This document shows, in pieces, positions 40,407 through 48,229 of a stretch of DNA of 64,000 nucleotides. Source of the DNA: JBBIQV01 sp964555285. GTDB taxonomy: Bacteria > Nitrospirota > Nitrospiria > Nitrospirales > Nitrospiraceae. Both the position numbers and the translations under genes were made by a program. Each line of letters starts with the position of its first letter. Position 1 is the first letter of the stretch. The stretch spans positions 62,001-126,000 of the forward strand of contig CAZKRM010000003.1 of NCBI GenBank assembly GCA_964555285.1, read 5' to 3'. Under the pieces are notes generated by a model. It did not search any database, was not told where the DNA came from, and was given only the letters and a program-made list of their open reading frames with translations.

Positions 40407-41276
40407 TTAGCGCAGCCCGCGCACAAACGAGGGACTCAAGGTACCTCGCGCCACTTCGGCAACGGGGCCCTTCATGGTCAGATTGAAATCCGGTGCGACC
40501 TGAATGTTCAAGGCGCCGCCCGGCATCTTGACGGCGACCGGACTCTGGACCAGTCCCAATCGAACCGCCGCGCTCGCCGCGGCACAGGAAGAAGAGCCGG
40601 ACGCCTGCGTTTCGCCGGCGCCGCGTTCCCAGATGAGGATGAAGATGTCCTTCGGGCCGGTGGGCACCGCAAGCTGAACATTGGTCCGTTTCGGGAACAG
40701 GGGATGATGTTCCAGCTCAGGGCCTAAAACGAGAAGTTCGTCTCGCGTCCACTGCGCTCCCTTTGGTTTGAAGATCACGCAATGGGGGTTGCCGACACTG
40801 ACACCCGTAAACCTGAACTCCTGACCGGCGACGGTGATTCGCTGGCCGATGAGTTCATCGGCTGCGAGCGTGCAGGGCAGGGCGGCCGCCTTGAAGGTGG
40901 CCTGTCCCATCTCCACGGTCACGGCACTGGCGTCACCGTGCCGGTCTCTGTGGAGCTCGATCGACACGAGACCGCCTTTCGTGTCCACCGTGAAATGCTT
41001 GCGACGCGTTTTGTTCGTCGCGTGGAGATACCGCGCGAAGATCCGCAGCCCATTGCCGGACTTTTCCGCTTCGCTGCCGTCCGGATTGAAAATACGTAAA
41101 CCAAAGTCGGCCTTCTTCGAGGGCACCAACGCCAAGATGCCGTCGCTGCCGAGGCCCCAATGTCGGTCGCATATCGCCCGGACGTTCGCCGGGGTCAATT
41201 TGAACGTCAGTTCCTTGGGGTCCATGACCAGGTAATCGTTACCGAGACCGTGCCCACGAAAAAAGCCGTTCTTCAT
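40407..41276 (-). CDS. dapF: Diaminopimelate epimerase homologue with both catalytic cysteines replaced by serine
   Basis: 289 residues with the full DapF fold signature (GHGLGNDYLVMD, 'RHWGLGSDGILAL', 'GNPHCVIFKP', 'RTNVQLAV', WERGAGETQ). In true epimerases two cysteines act as acid and base, in 'CGNG' and 'ACGSGACA' (E. coli 73 and 217). Here the sequence reads EKSGNGLRIFARY and ETQASGSSSCAAA, so both are Ser. DapF converts L,L- to meso-diaminopimelate for lysine and peptidoglycan. This copy may be inactive, catalyse a different reaction (as in Ser variants of the related proline racemase family), or use an unusual mechanism. The gene symbol reflects homology only. Confidence 0.8.
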   Translation of the reverse strand: MKNGFFRGHGLGNDYLVMDPKELTFKLTPANVRAICDRHWGLGSDGILALVPSKKADFGLRIFNPDGSEAEKSGNGLRIFARYLHATNKTRRKHFTVDTKGGLVSIELHRDRHGDASAVTVEMGQATFKAAALPCTLAADELIGQRITVAGQEFRFTGVSVGNPHCVIFKPKGAQWTRDELLVLGPELEHHPLFPKRTNVQLAVPTGPKDIFILIWERGAGETQASGSSSCAAASAAVRLGLVQSPVAVKMPGGALNIQVAPDFNLTMKGPVAEVARGTLSPSFVRGLR

Positions 41277-41285
41277 ACAGGTGTC

Positions 41286-41390
41286 CCTTCTCGTCTCTCG
41301 TCGTTGGTGCTTCGTCTCTCGTCGTTCGTTCGAGGTTCGAGGTCCGAAGTTCGAGGTTTCCGGAACTTCGAACCCCGAACCTCGAACCTC
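41286..41390. repeat. Heptamer word arrays (TTCGAGG with CCTCGAA; CTCTCGTCGTT)
   Basis: Two copies of a TCGTCTCTCGTCGTT word are followed by TTCGAGG-TTCGAGG-TCCGAAG-TTCGAGG (about 41329-41357) and then the inverted GAACTTCGAACC, CGAACCTCGAACCTC. It fills the spacer between the glyoxalase-like and dapF-like genes. Confidence 0.75.
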
Positions 41391-41427
41391 CGATCACGCT
41401 TCACGAGTTTCTGGCGCTTCACAGGTT

Positions 41428-41826
41428 TCAGACGATCGCCGTCCCCGGCGGTCGCTCGATCAACTCGACCTCGTAGCCGTCCGGAGCATCGATGAAGAGG
41501 AAGCGGCTACCGGAGGAGGTGCGGGTCGGGCCGTCGGTGATCTTGATCTGTTTCGACTCCAGGGTGCGGATCGTGTCGTCAAGGTTCTCGACTTCAAATG
41601 CAAGATGAACCAGGTCCTCCTGCACTTTCACCGGTCCGCTCGGCGGAAAGCTGCACAGCTCGATCAGCTCCTCGCTGTTCGGGACTTTAAGAAACGCGAG
41701 ATGCGATCCTCGTGGCGAAACTTTTCGCTCCATCACATCGAGACCCAACACCCCGGTATAGAAGTTGATCGTCTGGTCCATGTCGCTGACCCGCATGCGG
41801 GTGTGAAGGAGTTTCTTCACGCGCAT
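41428..41826 (-). CDS. VOC-family protein, lactoylglutathione lyase-like
   Basis: 132 residues with two beta-alpha-beta-beta-beta repeats. 'LLHTRMRVSDMDQTINFYTG' carries the first metal His, and 'LGLDVMERKVSPRG', 'ELIELCSF', 'HLAFEVENLDDT' and 'FIDAPDGYEVELIE' follow. His, Glu, His and Glu are at the glyoxalase I metal positions. Glyoxalase I detoxifies methylglyoxal. Other VOC enzymes share the pattern, so the substrate is inferred. GGAGG precedes the ATG. Confidence 0.75.
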   Translation of the reverse strand: MRVKKLLHTRMRVSDMDQTINFYTGVLGLDVMERKVSPRGSHLAFLKVPNSEELIELCSFPPSGPVKVQEDLVHLAFEVENLDDTIRTLESKQIKITDGPTRTSSGSRFLFIDAPDGYEVELIERPPGTAIV

Positions 41827-41842
41827 CGGTGTCCTCCAATTT

Positions 41843-42334
41843 TCACTTGGCCCTGGCCGGTCCAGCCGTCTTGCGGAGCAGGATCTCGGCGGTCCCTGGG
41901 ATCAGAAAATTCGGCATGGGGCCGATTTCCTGGTAGCCCTGCTTCTTGTAAAAGCGCCTGGCGCTGTCGTTGAAGTCCGAGACGCAGGCGAACAGATTCT
42001 TGGTTCGTGCGAACACGGTCGCTTCGATCTGTGCGAGCAGTTGTCCGCCTAAGCCCTTTCCCTGTGCCCAAGGCGCAATCCCCAGGAGCTCGAGATAATC
42101 TCCCATGAGGAATTTCTGTCGGAGCAGCGCGATGCCGGCGACCTTTCCCTGATACTCGATGACGAATCCATCCCGGCCTTGGGGAAGCGGCGTGAACAGG
42201 CGATCCCAGTCGGCGGCCCCATAGCCCAAGCGTTTCCAGGGGTCCGATCCCGCCAGCAACTCCACGACCGCGTCACGGTCTTCAGGTTGCATCGAGCGAA
42301 TGGAGGTCGGCGCTATTTTGCCTGTCGGCTGCAT
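41843..42334 (-). CDS. GNAT family N-acetyltransferase
   Basis: 163 residues from ATG 42334. 'SIRSMQPEDRDAVVELLAGS', 'GFVIEYQGKVAGIALL', the acetyl-CoA loop in LGIAPWAQGKGLGGQLLAQI and 'FNDSARRFYKKQGYQEIG' are standard GNAT motifs. The frame upstream of 42334 is a shadow of the deacetylase gene. The start overlaps the deacetylase stop by 22 bases, so the two are read together. The acceptor is unknown. Confidence 0.8.
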   Translation of the reverse strand: MQPTGKIAPTSIRSMQPEDRDAVVELLAGSDPWKRLGYGAADWDRLFTPLPQGRDGFVIEYQGKVAGIALLRQKFLMGDYLELLGIAPWAQGKGLGGQLLAQIEATVFARTKNLFACVSDFNDSARRFYKKQGYQEIGPMPNFLIPGTAEILLRKTAGPARAK

Positions 42335-43023
42335 GTGAGCAACTCGGAGACCGTGACTGGTTTGAGATTGTTCCCAGGAAGAAAGTCGATCGCGAGATCC
42401 TCGATGACTTCTTTCGTATGCTTCCCCTTCCCGTTGGCATGAAACACGATGATGCTGCCGGGCTTCGTGCGCCGCTTCACGCGATCGAGAATCTGCTCCG
42501 TCGCCAAGAGCGGGTCCGGGTCCCCGGATTCGATATTCCATTGGATGAACTGCAAGCCCAGAGCTTTGACCACCTCGACCGTGAGATCGTTGTACTCCCC
42601 GTAGGGCGGCCTGAACAGCGCTGTCCGTCGCGCGTAGCGCGTCTTCAGCAGCGTGACCGGCCCTAGAATTTCCCGGCGTTGCTCCTCCTCCGAGTGCAGC
42701 GGCAGATGCGCGTGCACGTCGCCGTGCGTGCCCACTTCAAAGAACGGAACTTCCAAGAGACGTTTCACTTCAGGATCGTGCTTGGCAATCCATTTGCCGG
42801 ACATGAAAAAGGTGGCGGGCACGTGGTTCTCGATCAGGAACGTGATCAATTCCACATCGAAGCCGCCGGCTTTCCGGACGGGACAGAGGTCGAACGTCAG
42901 TGCCACTGCCTTGCAGGTCGGCGGTCCCGACTTGATCACTTGCGCGGCGCTGGTCTGTGGCTCCATTACGGCGAGCAGGATCGAGAACAGCACACCGATG
43001 GCCGTCAGTCGTTCAGCATTCAT
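42313..43023 (-). CDS. Exported polysaccharide deacetylase (NodB fold)
   Basis: 236 residues with a signal-anchor or signal peptide (LTAIGVLFSILLAVM) and a NodB domain: KAVALTFDLCPVRKAG, 'PATFFMSGKWIAKHD', GTHGDVHAHLPLH with the metal histidines, 'FRPPYGEYND' and 'IIVFHANGKGK'. The usual TFDDGP is TFDLCP, so the second Asp, a metal ligand, is replaced; the catalytic Asp remains. Such enzymes remove acetyl groups from peptidoglycan or polysaccharides. ATG 43023 is chosen because the signal peptide begins there. Confidence 0.75.
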   Translation of the reverse strand: MNAERLTAIGVLFSILLAVMEPQTSAAQVIKSGPPTCKAVALTFDLCPVRKAGGFDVELITFLIENHVPATFFMSGKWIAKHDPEVKRLLEVPFFEVGTHGDVHAHLPLHSEEEQRREILGPVTLLKTRYARRTALFRPPYGEYNDLTVEVVKALGLQFIQWNIESGDPDPLLATEQILDRVKRRTKPGSIIVFHANGKGKHTKEVIEDLAIDFLPGNNLKPVTVSELLTCSRQAK

Positions 43024-43097
43024 AGCCGAGAGTATACCTGAAGGCACGCCGGGGAGACAGGTTGACGGTGTGAGCAATCGGCTGTTACCGTGAGCGC

Positions 43098-44258
43098 ATG
43101 CACGGTCCGGATTGGCAAATTGGTCGCATCTTCGGCATTCCCATTCGCATCCACGCGTCCTGGTTTCTCGTGTTTCTGTTCGTCACCTGGACTTTGGCGA
43201 CCGGCTATCTCCCGGAGATGCTCCCCGGATTGAACCCCGCTCGGTACTGGGGCATGGGCGGGATCGCGGCGGTGCTGTTGTTCGTCTCCGTCCTGCTGCA
43301 CGAGCTCGGTCATTCCTATGTCGCGTTGCGCTACCGGATTCCTATCGGGCAGATCACGCTCTTCGTGTTCGGCGGAATGGCGCAGATGAAGCGGGAACCG
43401 CCGGGGCCGCGCGCGGAGTTTTTAATCGCCATGGCCGGGCCTGTGGTCAGCTTTGCCCTGGGCGCCCTCTGTTTCGGGTTCGTTTCGTTGGCTGAATCCG
43501 CGGCGCCGGTTCCTCGACTACGGGGGCTGCTTGTACTGGGAGGATTGTTGGGGATGGTGAACGTTCAGCTCGGCCTCTTCAATCTGATTCCGGGATTTCC
43601 CCTCGATGGCGGGCGCGCGCTGCGAGCCGGTTTCTGGGCCTGGAATAAGGATTTCGACCGCGCGACGAGCCATGCGTCGATGATCGGGCTGGGTGTCGCC
43701 GTCCTGATCGGGTTACTGGGAGCCTCGCTGATGGTCGCCGCTCTGTCCGGCCTCCTGCCGACCGCGCTTGCGACCAACGGCGGGTGGATCGTTGTGGTGG
43801 GTGCGTTTCTGTTTGTGGCGGCGCGCGCCAGTCAACGGCAGGCCGCGCTCCGGTCGGCGCTGGCGTCGGTCTGCGTACGCGATCTCATGGTACGGACGGT
43901 GGTCACGCTCCCTCCGGATCTCACGCTTGACGTGGCCGTGAATCAATACTTCCTTCCGCTCGGGTACGGTGGGTTTCCCGTGTCGGCAGAAGGGCACCTC
44001 GTTGGACTGCTGACCGTGCGGGAAGTCCAAGCGTTGCCCACTTCCCTGTGGCCGTGGCGCCGCGTGCGCGAGGTGATGGTGCCGGTGGCAACTCCTCTCG
44101 TGGTATCGCCGGGAACATCCGTGGTGACGGCACTCGATCGAATGCTCCAGCAGGGGTCGGATCGCTTGATCGTGATGGAGGGGGACCGACTCGTCGGGCT
44201 GGTCACGCGCTCGGCTATCGGACATTATCTCCAGCTTCGCGGCCAGCAGAGATCGTGA
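43098..44258 (+). CDS. Site-2 protease (M50) with CBS domains
   Basis: 386 residues. An opening FGIPIRIHASWFLVFLFVTW is typical of the bacterial M50B group. Zinc motif HELGHS in 'SVLLHELGHSYVALRY', second motif 'NLIPGFPLDGGRAL' with the metal Asp, and five or six membrane helices (about 1-230). A cytoplasmic CBS pair follows (about 250-380: 'VRDLMVRTVVTLPPDL', 'REVMVPVATPLVVSPGTSVV'). Such proteases cut membrane-bound anti-sigma factors or precursors, and CBS domains bind adenosine nucleotides. It stands alone on the plus strand among minus-strand genes. Confidence 0.87.
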   Translation: MHGPDWQIGRIFGIPIRIHASWFLVFLFVTWTLATGYLPEMLPGLNPARYWGMGGIAAVLLFVSVLLHELGHSYVALRYRIPIGQITLFVFGGMAQMKREPPGPRAEFLIAMAGPVVSFALGALCFGFVSLAESAAPVPRLRGLLVLGGLLGMVNVQLGLFNLIPGFPLDGGRALRAGFWAWNKDFDRATSHASMIGLGVAVLIGLLGASLMVAALSGLLPTALATNGGWIVVVGAFLFVAARASQRQAALRSALASVCVRDLMVRTVVTLPPDLTLDVAVNQYFLPLGYGGFPVSAEGHLVGLLTVREVQALPTSLWPWRRVREVMVPVATPLVVSPGTSVVTALDRMLQQGSDRLIVMEGDRLVGLVTRSAIGHYLQLRGQQRS

Positions 44259-44316
44259 GGGTAAAAAGTGGTGTTGAGTGAGGGGATGTCCTTTCTTTAC
44301 CCCTCACCCCTCACGG
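44254..44316. terminator. Inverted-repeat bidirectional terminator between convergent genes
   Basis: CGTGAGGGTAAA (44254-44265) can pair with TTTACCCCTCACCCCTCACG (44296-44315), allowing an eight-base bulge, with GAGTGAGGGG in the loop. It lies exactly between the protease stop (plus) and the stop of the membrane protein gene (minus), so it would serve both transcripts. Confidence 0.55.
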
Positions 44317-45675
44317 TTACTCGTCCGCGCGGGCCGCGGAGAGATTTTGGGCGATGGCGACTCGGACGAGATGGACCGCGAGGAAGAAGCCGTAGACGAC
44401 GCAGAAAAAATTGAAGGCGACGCGATAGAAATCCACCAAGAGCACCGGCAAGCACAGGGCGAACAACAAGCTGGCGATCAAGGTCGCGAAGGTCAGACGG
44501 CGGCAGAACTCGTACGACGGCTCTTTTCCGATCGGCTTCAAGGCCCGTGCGTAACGCGCCGCACGTTCGAGTCGCGCCTCGCGAAGATCGGATTCCGGTG
44601 GCCCCCAATAGCGCAGTGCCAAGTACCCACCCACAATCGCCAGCCAGGGGGCGGCCCACAACGGCCAATAGGCCGCGCCGGCATACTGTTCCGACGTCAC
44701 CAACGTGGCAAACGAGGGCGCATAGAGCAGTCCCATCACCAGCGGGAGGACACGCTCGTCACGCGGCCGGTCTCCGTCGGGCCCTCCGTGGATCAACTCC
44801 CGCTCGAACAAGGGATAGCCGTACTTCAGCACGACCAGCGCGATGGCGGCGCTCATCGTTTTGTCCGGAATGTAGCGGATGCAGTTTTGCAGCCAGTTCA
44901 CGATGGTCCAGCCGAGGCTTTCTCCCCACGTAACCCCGAATAGCACCTCGAGAGACGTGCCCACGGTGTTTTGCCACTGAATGACGCGTTGGTTCAGGGT
45001 TTCCGCCACCTCGGGGTTCAGCGCGAACACGGACGTTTCACCCAGCGCCGCCTGGACCAGCGTGCCGGGAACGCTCATCGCCACCGCTCCGAGCACGCCG
45101 AACGTGAACAGGAACCAGGCATGTGAAAACGCCGAGCTTTTTCCTGCGCGCAGATACTTTCCGAACCCGGCGCGTCGGGCCATGTAGCCCCAGAAGAACG
45201 CGCCGGTCATGTTGACCAGGGACCAGGGGAAGATGACCACGTCCGCTCCGGTTTCCGGGTAGAGGAGCCAGTTCACCATGGAATTGGACAGCAAGGCAAC
45301 GATGGCGCCCCACCAGGGGCCGAGCAGAAAAGACACGAGCGCTGTGCCGGTCATGTCGAGGAATAGAATGCTGTGCAGGTGGCGGCTCAGCGTCAGCCCA
45401 AGATAGTTCAGGAGCACGCCGGCGGCGACGATCACGCTGGTTTCGTACAGGAACAGATAGGAGGCTTTCTGGAAAAGCCTGGCGTCGAAGGGTTCTGCGC
45501 GACTCGTGGGCTCAGTCTGGGCACGCTCGGCAGCACTGGGCTTCTTGCCCTCTTTGCTTTTGCCGAGCCGATCTTGAATGTTCAGCAGCTTCTCCATGAT
45601 AGAGAGGATGGCTGCCATAAAAGCGGCCAGGGTCCCGCCGATCATGAGCACGTCTTTGTCGAAGTTGTCCATCAT
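44317..45675 (-). CDS. Polytopic membrane protein with ECF-transporter S-component-like core
   Basis: 452 residues, about ten membrane helices. After a first helix and a charged loop (residues 36-65), the region 'SILFLDMTGTALVSFLLGPW' and 'WGAIVALLSNSMVNWLLYPE' resembles the S component of ECF-type vitamin or nucleoside importers. The C-terminal 150 residues add more helices. No ECF ATPases or T component are adjacent. I do not recognise a named family with confidence; substrate transport or a signal-sensing role is possible. A heptamer-free 118-base spacer separates it from the YihY gene. Confidence 0.55.
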   Translation of the reverse strand: MMDNFDKDVLMIGGTLAAFMAAILSIMEKLLNIQDRLGKSKEGKKPSAAERAQTEPTSRAEPFDARLFQKASYLFLYETSVIVAAGVLLNYLGLTLSRHLHSILFLDMTGTALVSFLLGPWWGAIVALLSNSMVNWLLYPETGADVVIFPWSLVNMTGAFFWGYMARRAGFGKYLRAGKSSAFSHAWFLFTFGVLGAVAMSVPGTLVQAALGETSVFALNPEVAETLNQRVIQWQNTVGTSLEVLFGVTWGESLGWTIVNWLQNCIRYIPDKTMSAAIALVVLKYGYPLFERELIHGGPDGDRPRDERVLPLVMGLLYAPSFATLVTSEQYAGAAYWPLWAAPWLAIVGGYLALRYWGPPESDLREARLERAARYARALKPIGKEPSYEFCRRLTFATLIASLLFALCLPVLLVDFYRVAFNFFCVVYGFFLAVHLVRVAIAQNLSAARADE

Positions 45676-45793
45676 AGAGGTGTTTCCTCAATCCCTGCAC
45701 GCTGGTGGCAGCGTGCATTCCTAGCGTAGGCAATTCTAGCCAGGAAGCGCGTTCCGCGCCAGAAAAAGGCTTGAACTGTGCAACCTCCGAATG

Positions 45794-46723
45794 TCAGGGA
45801 GAGCTGGCCGGGATTGTTCGCAGTTGAAACAATCGCGTCACGACTGCGCCGAGCAGCAGCAGGAGGGCCGAGTAGTAGATCCACAACAGCAGCAGCACGA
45901 CTTCGAGGAGCGTGCCGTAGAGGCGATTGTAGACCGTGGCTTGCTGGGTGTAGGCGGCGAAGAGGCACTTGGCGGCCACCCAGAGTAACGCAAAGACGGT
46001 GGCGCCGATGGCTGCGTCGCGCCAGGTCGGGCGCTGTCTGGGCAGCGACCGGTACAGAGTGGTCACGGTCGCGAGGGCGAGCAGAAACGGCAGCGTGTAG
46101 GTCAGCAAGAAGTGATGCGCGTAGACCGCCACAAGGTCCAGGCCCCACAAGTGGGGTGTGAGGGAAATAAGAAAGCCGATCATGTGGGTGGCGACATAGG
46201 AGACGACGAGAAGCAGGCTGAACGCGCCGAGCAAGACGACGGCGACAACGGTCGAAATCAGCGTGTGCCGAAGGGCGGAGGTGCTGAATACCACATTGAC
46301 GGCATAGTCCAGTTCATAGAAGACGGACGCGCCGAGCCAGGCGAGGGTCAGGAACACCACCCAGCGCACGCTCTCCAGTTCGCCGGCGCGCCGGATCTGA
46401 TGGGCCAGCCCTTCCCCTAGAATGGGCAGGAAGCCCTTGAGGAGGCTGAGAAGGAATCCTTCCCCGAGTACCTCCTGGCTCACGAGCAAGTTGATGCCGT
46501 ATTGGAGCAAAAACACCAGAGGGAACAGGGACAAGAGCGAGAAGAACGCCAGCGACGCCGCCAGACTGGCGCACCCGTAGTGACGGAAGGCGACCGCCAC
46601 CTCCCCAAGGAAATGCAGGGCGGCTGCGCCTCGTTGGAGCGTGAGACGGAATGCCGATCTGGGAGCGGAATCTTCAGCCCAGTCCACGGGCACGAGCCTA
46701 CCACGAGACACGAAGTTTCGCAC
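45794..46723 (-). CDS. YihY/BrkB (UPF0761) family membrane protein
   Basis: 309 residues, GTG start, six membrane helices. 'HYGCASLAASLAFFSLLSLFP', 'SVFYELDYAVNVVF', 'LYRSLPRQRPTWRDAAIGA' and 'YNRLYGTLLEVVLLLLWIYY' are the conserved YihY blocks. The family was once called ribonuclease BN, wrongly; its function is unknown. It follows nuoN on the same strand with a 24-base gap and may be transcribed with the complex I genes. Confidence 0.85.
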   Translation of the reverse strand: MRNFVSRGRLVPVDWAEDSAPRSAFRLTLQRGAAALHFLGEVAVAFRHYGCASLAASLAFFSLLSLFPLVFLLQYGINLLVSQEVLGEGFLLSLLKGFLPILGEGLAHQIRRAGELESVRWVVFLTLAWLGASVFYELDYAVNVVFSTSALRHTLISTVVAVVLLGAFSLLLVVSYVATHMIGFLISLTPHLWGLDLVAVYAHHFLLTYTLPFLLALATVTTLYRSLPRQRPTWRDAAIGATVFALLWVAAKCLFAAYTQQATVYNRLYGTLLEVVLLLLWIYYSALLLLLGAVVTRLFQLRTIPASSP

Positions 46724-46747
46724 TGATTTGGAAAGACTGCGGCGGAC

Positions 46748-48226
46748 CTACTTCAGCGGCAGCGCAGCCTGGGTGGCGAGCGAGACGAGGGAATTGGGGA
46801 AGAGCCCGAAGAAGACGGTGCCGGCAAGGGCGCAGGCCAGCACGATCGAGAGGGCCGGCGACGCCACGAGTGTCGGGATGGCGCTGGTCGAGGGCTCCGG
46901 TTCTCGCATGTACATGACCATCACCACGCGCAGGTAGTAGTAGGCGGAGACCGCGGCGAAGATGAGGGCCACGACCGCCAGCCAGGTCAATCCCGCGTTG
47001 ACGGCCGCCATGAACACGTAGAACTTTCCGATGAACCCGGCAGTCGGTGGAATGCCGGCAAGCGAGACCATGAAGACCAGCATGAGAAACGCGGCGAGCG
47101 GTTGTCGCTTGGCCAGGCCGGTGAAATCTTCAATCTCATCCCCTTCGAGCCCTCCCTTCCGCAGCATCGCGACCACCGAGAACGCACCCAGGGTCATGAA
47201 CGCATAAATCGCAATGTACAGCATCACGCTGGCCATCCCTGACGTCTCGCCGGCGTCCTGCCCGGCTCGGCCGACCACCACCACGCCGATGAGCGCGTAG
47301 CCCGCATGCGCGATGCTGGAATAGGCCAGCATGCGCTTGATGTTGGTCTGGACGATCGCGACGACGTTGCCGAGCACGAGGGTCAGCAGGCAGATGACAA
47401 GAAAGAGCGCGTACCAATCGGCTTTCAACCCGCCGAGCCCTTCCACGAAGACGCGGAGGAACGCGCCGAAGCCGGCGGCCTTGGACGCCACGGCCATAAA
47501 GGCGGTCACCGACGTGGGTGACCCTTCGTACACATCCGGCGTCCACATGTGGAATGGGACGACCGCGAGCTTGAAGCCGAAGCCGACGGTCAACAGAATC
47601 ATGGCCAGCGTGAGCGTGGGATCGCCTATGCCGTTCGTGCCGACGGCTGCCGCGATGGCCGACAACCTGGTGCTGCCCGCCACGCCGAACAGCAGCGAAA
47701 TGCCGTACAGCAGGATGCCGGATGAGAAGGCGCCGAGCACGAAGTACTTCGCGGACGCTTCGAGCGAACGAGGATCCGAGCGCTTCAATCCTGCCATCAC
47801 GTACAGAGACAGCGACATCAATTCCATGCCCAGGTAGATCGTCAGGAGGTCGGCCGCCGAGACCATCACCATCATGCCGGACAGCGCCAGCAGGATGAAC
47901 CCGTAGTATTCGCCGAGGTGCAGCCGTTCGGCCTTCAGGTAGGGGAGCGAGAGGAGGATGGTTAAGCCGGTGACGACGTAGAGCAGCAGTTTCCAGAAGC
48001 AGGCGTAGGGATCGACGATGACCAGGTCGCTGAAGGCCGACACGCGCAGAGGCATCTGCGAGGACGTGACACCTACACAGATGGCCAGTGCAGCGAGACA
48101 CAGCCACGCCAGCGTGTCTTTCTTCGATGAGGGCGTGATCGGATCGAGCGCAAGCACCAGGCAGGCGGCTGCCACGATGATGAGCTCAGGGAGCACCGCG
48201 ATGAGGTCGGCGATGGGAAGCGTCAT
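46748..48226 (-). CDS. nuoN: NADH-quinone oxidoreductase subunit N
   Basis: 492 residues, 14 membrane helices of the Mrp antiporter type. Key proton-channel residues are visible: the Glu in helix 5 ('IYLGMELMSLSLYVMAGLKR'), Lys in 'FKLAVVPFHMWTPDVYEGSP', and Lys in 'NIKRMLAYSSIAHAGYALIG'. NuoN is one of three proton-pumping subunits of the complex I membrane arm. It is the last gene of the operon, three bases after nuoM. Confidence 0.94.
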   Translation of the reverse strand: MTLPIADLIAVLPELIIVAAACLVLALDPITPSSKKDTLAWLCLAALAICVGVTSSQMPLRVSAFSDLVIVDPYACFWKLLLYVVTGLTILLSLPYLKAERLHLGEYYGFILLALSGMMVMVSAADLLTIYLGMELMSLSLYVMAGLKRSDPRSLEASAKYFVLGAFSSGILLYGISLLFGVAGSTRLSAIAAAVGTNGIGDPTLTLAMILLTVGFGFKLAVVPFHMWTPDVYEGSPTSVTAFMAVASKAAGFGAFLRVFVEGLGGLKADWYALFLVICLLTLVLGNVVAIVQTNIKRMLAYSSIAHAGYALIGVVVVGRAGQDAGETSGMASVMLYIAIYAFMTLGAFSVVAMLRKGGLEGDEIEDFTGLAKRQPLAAFLMLVFMVSLAGIPPTAGFIGKFYVFMAAVNAGLTWLAVVALIFAAVSAYYYLRVVMVMYMREPEPSTSAIPTLVASPALSIVLACALAGTVFFGLFPNSLVSLATQAALPLK

Positions 48227-48229
48227 GAC

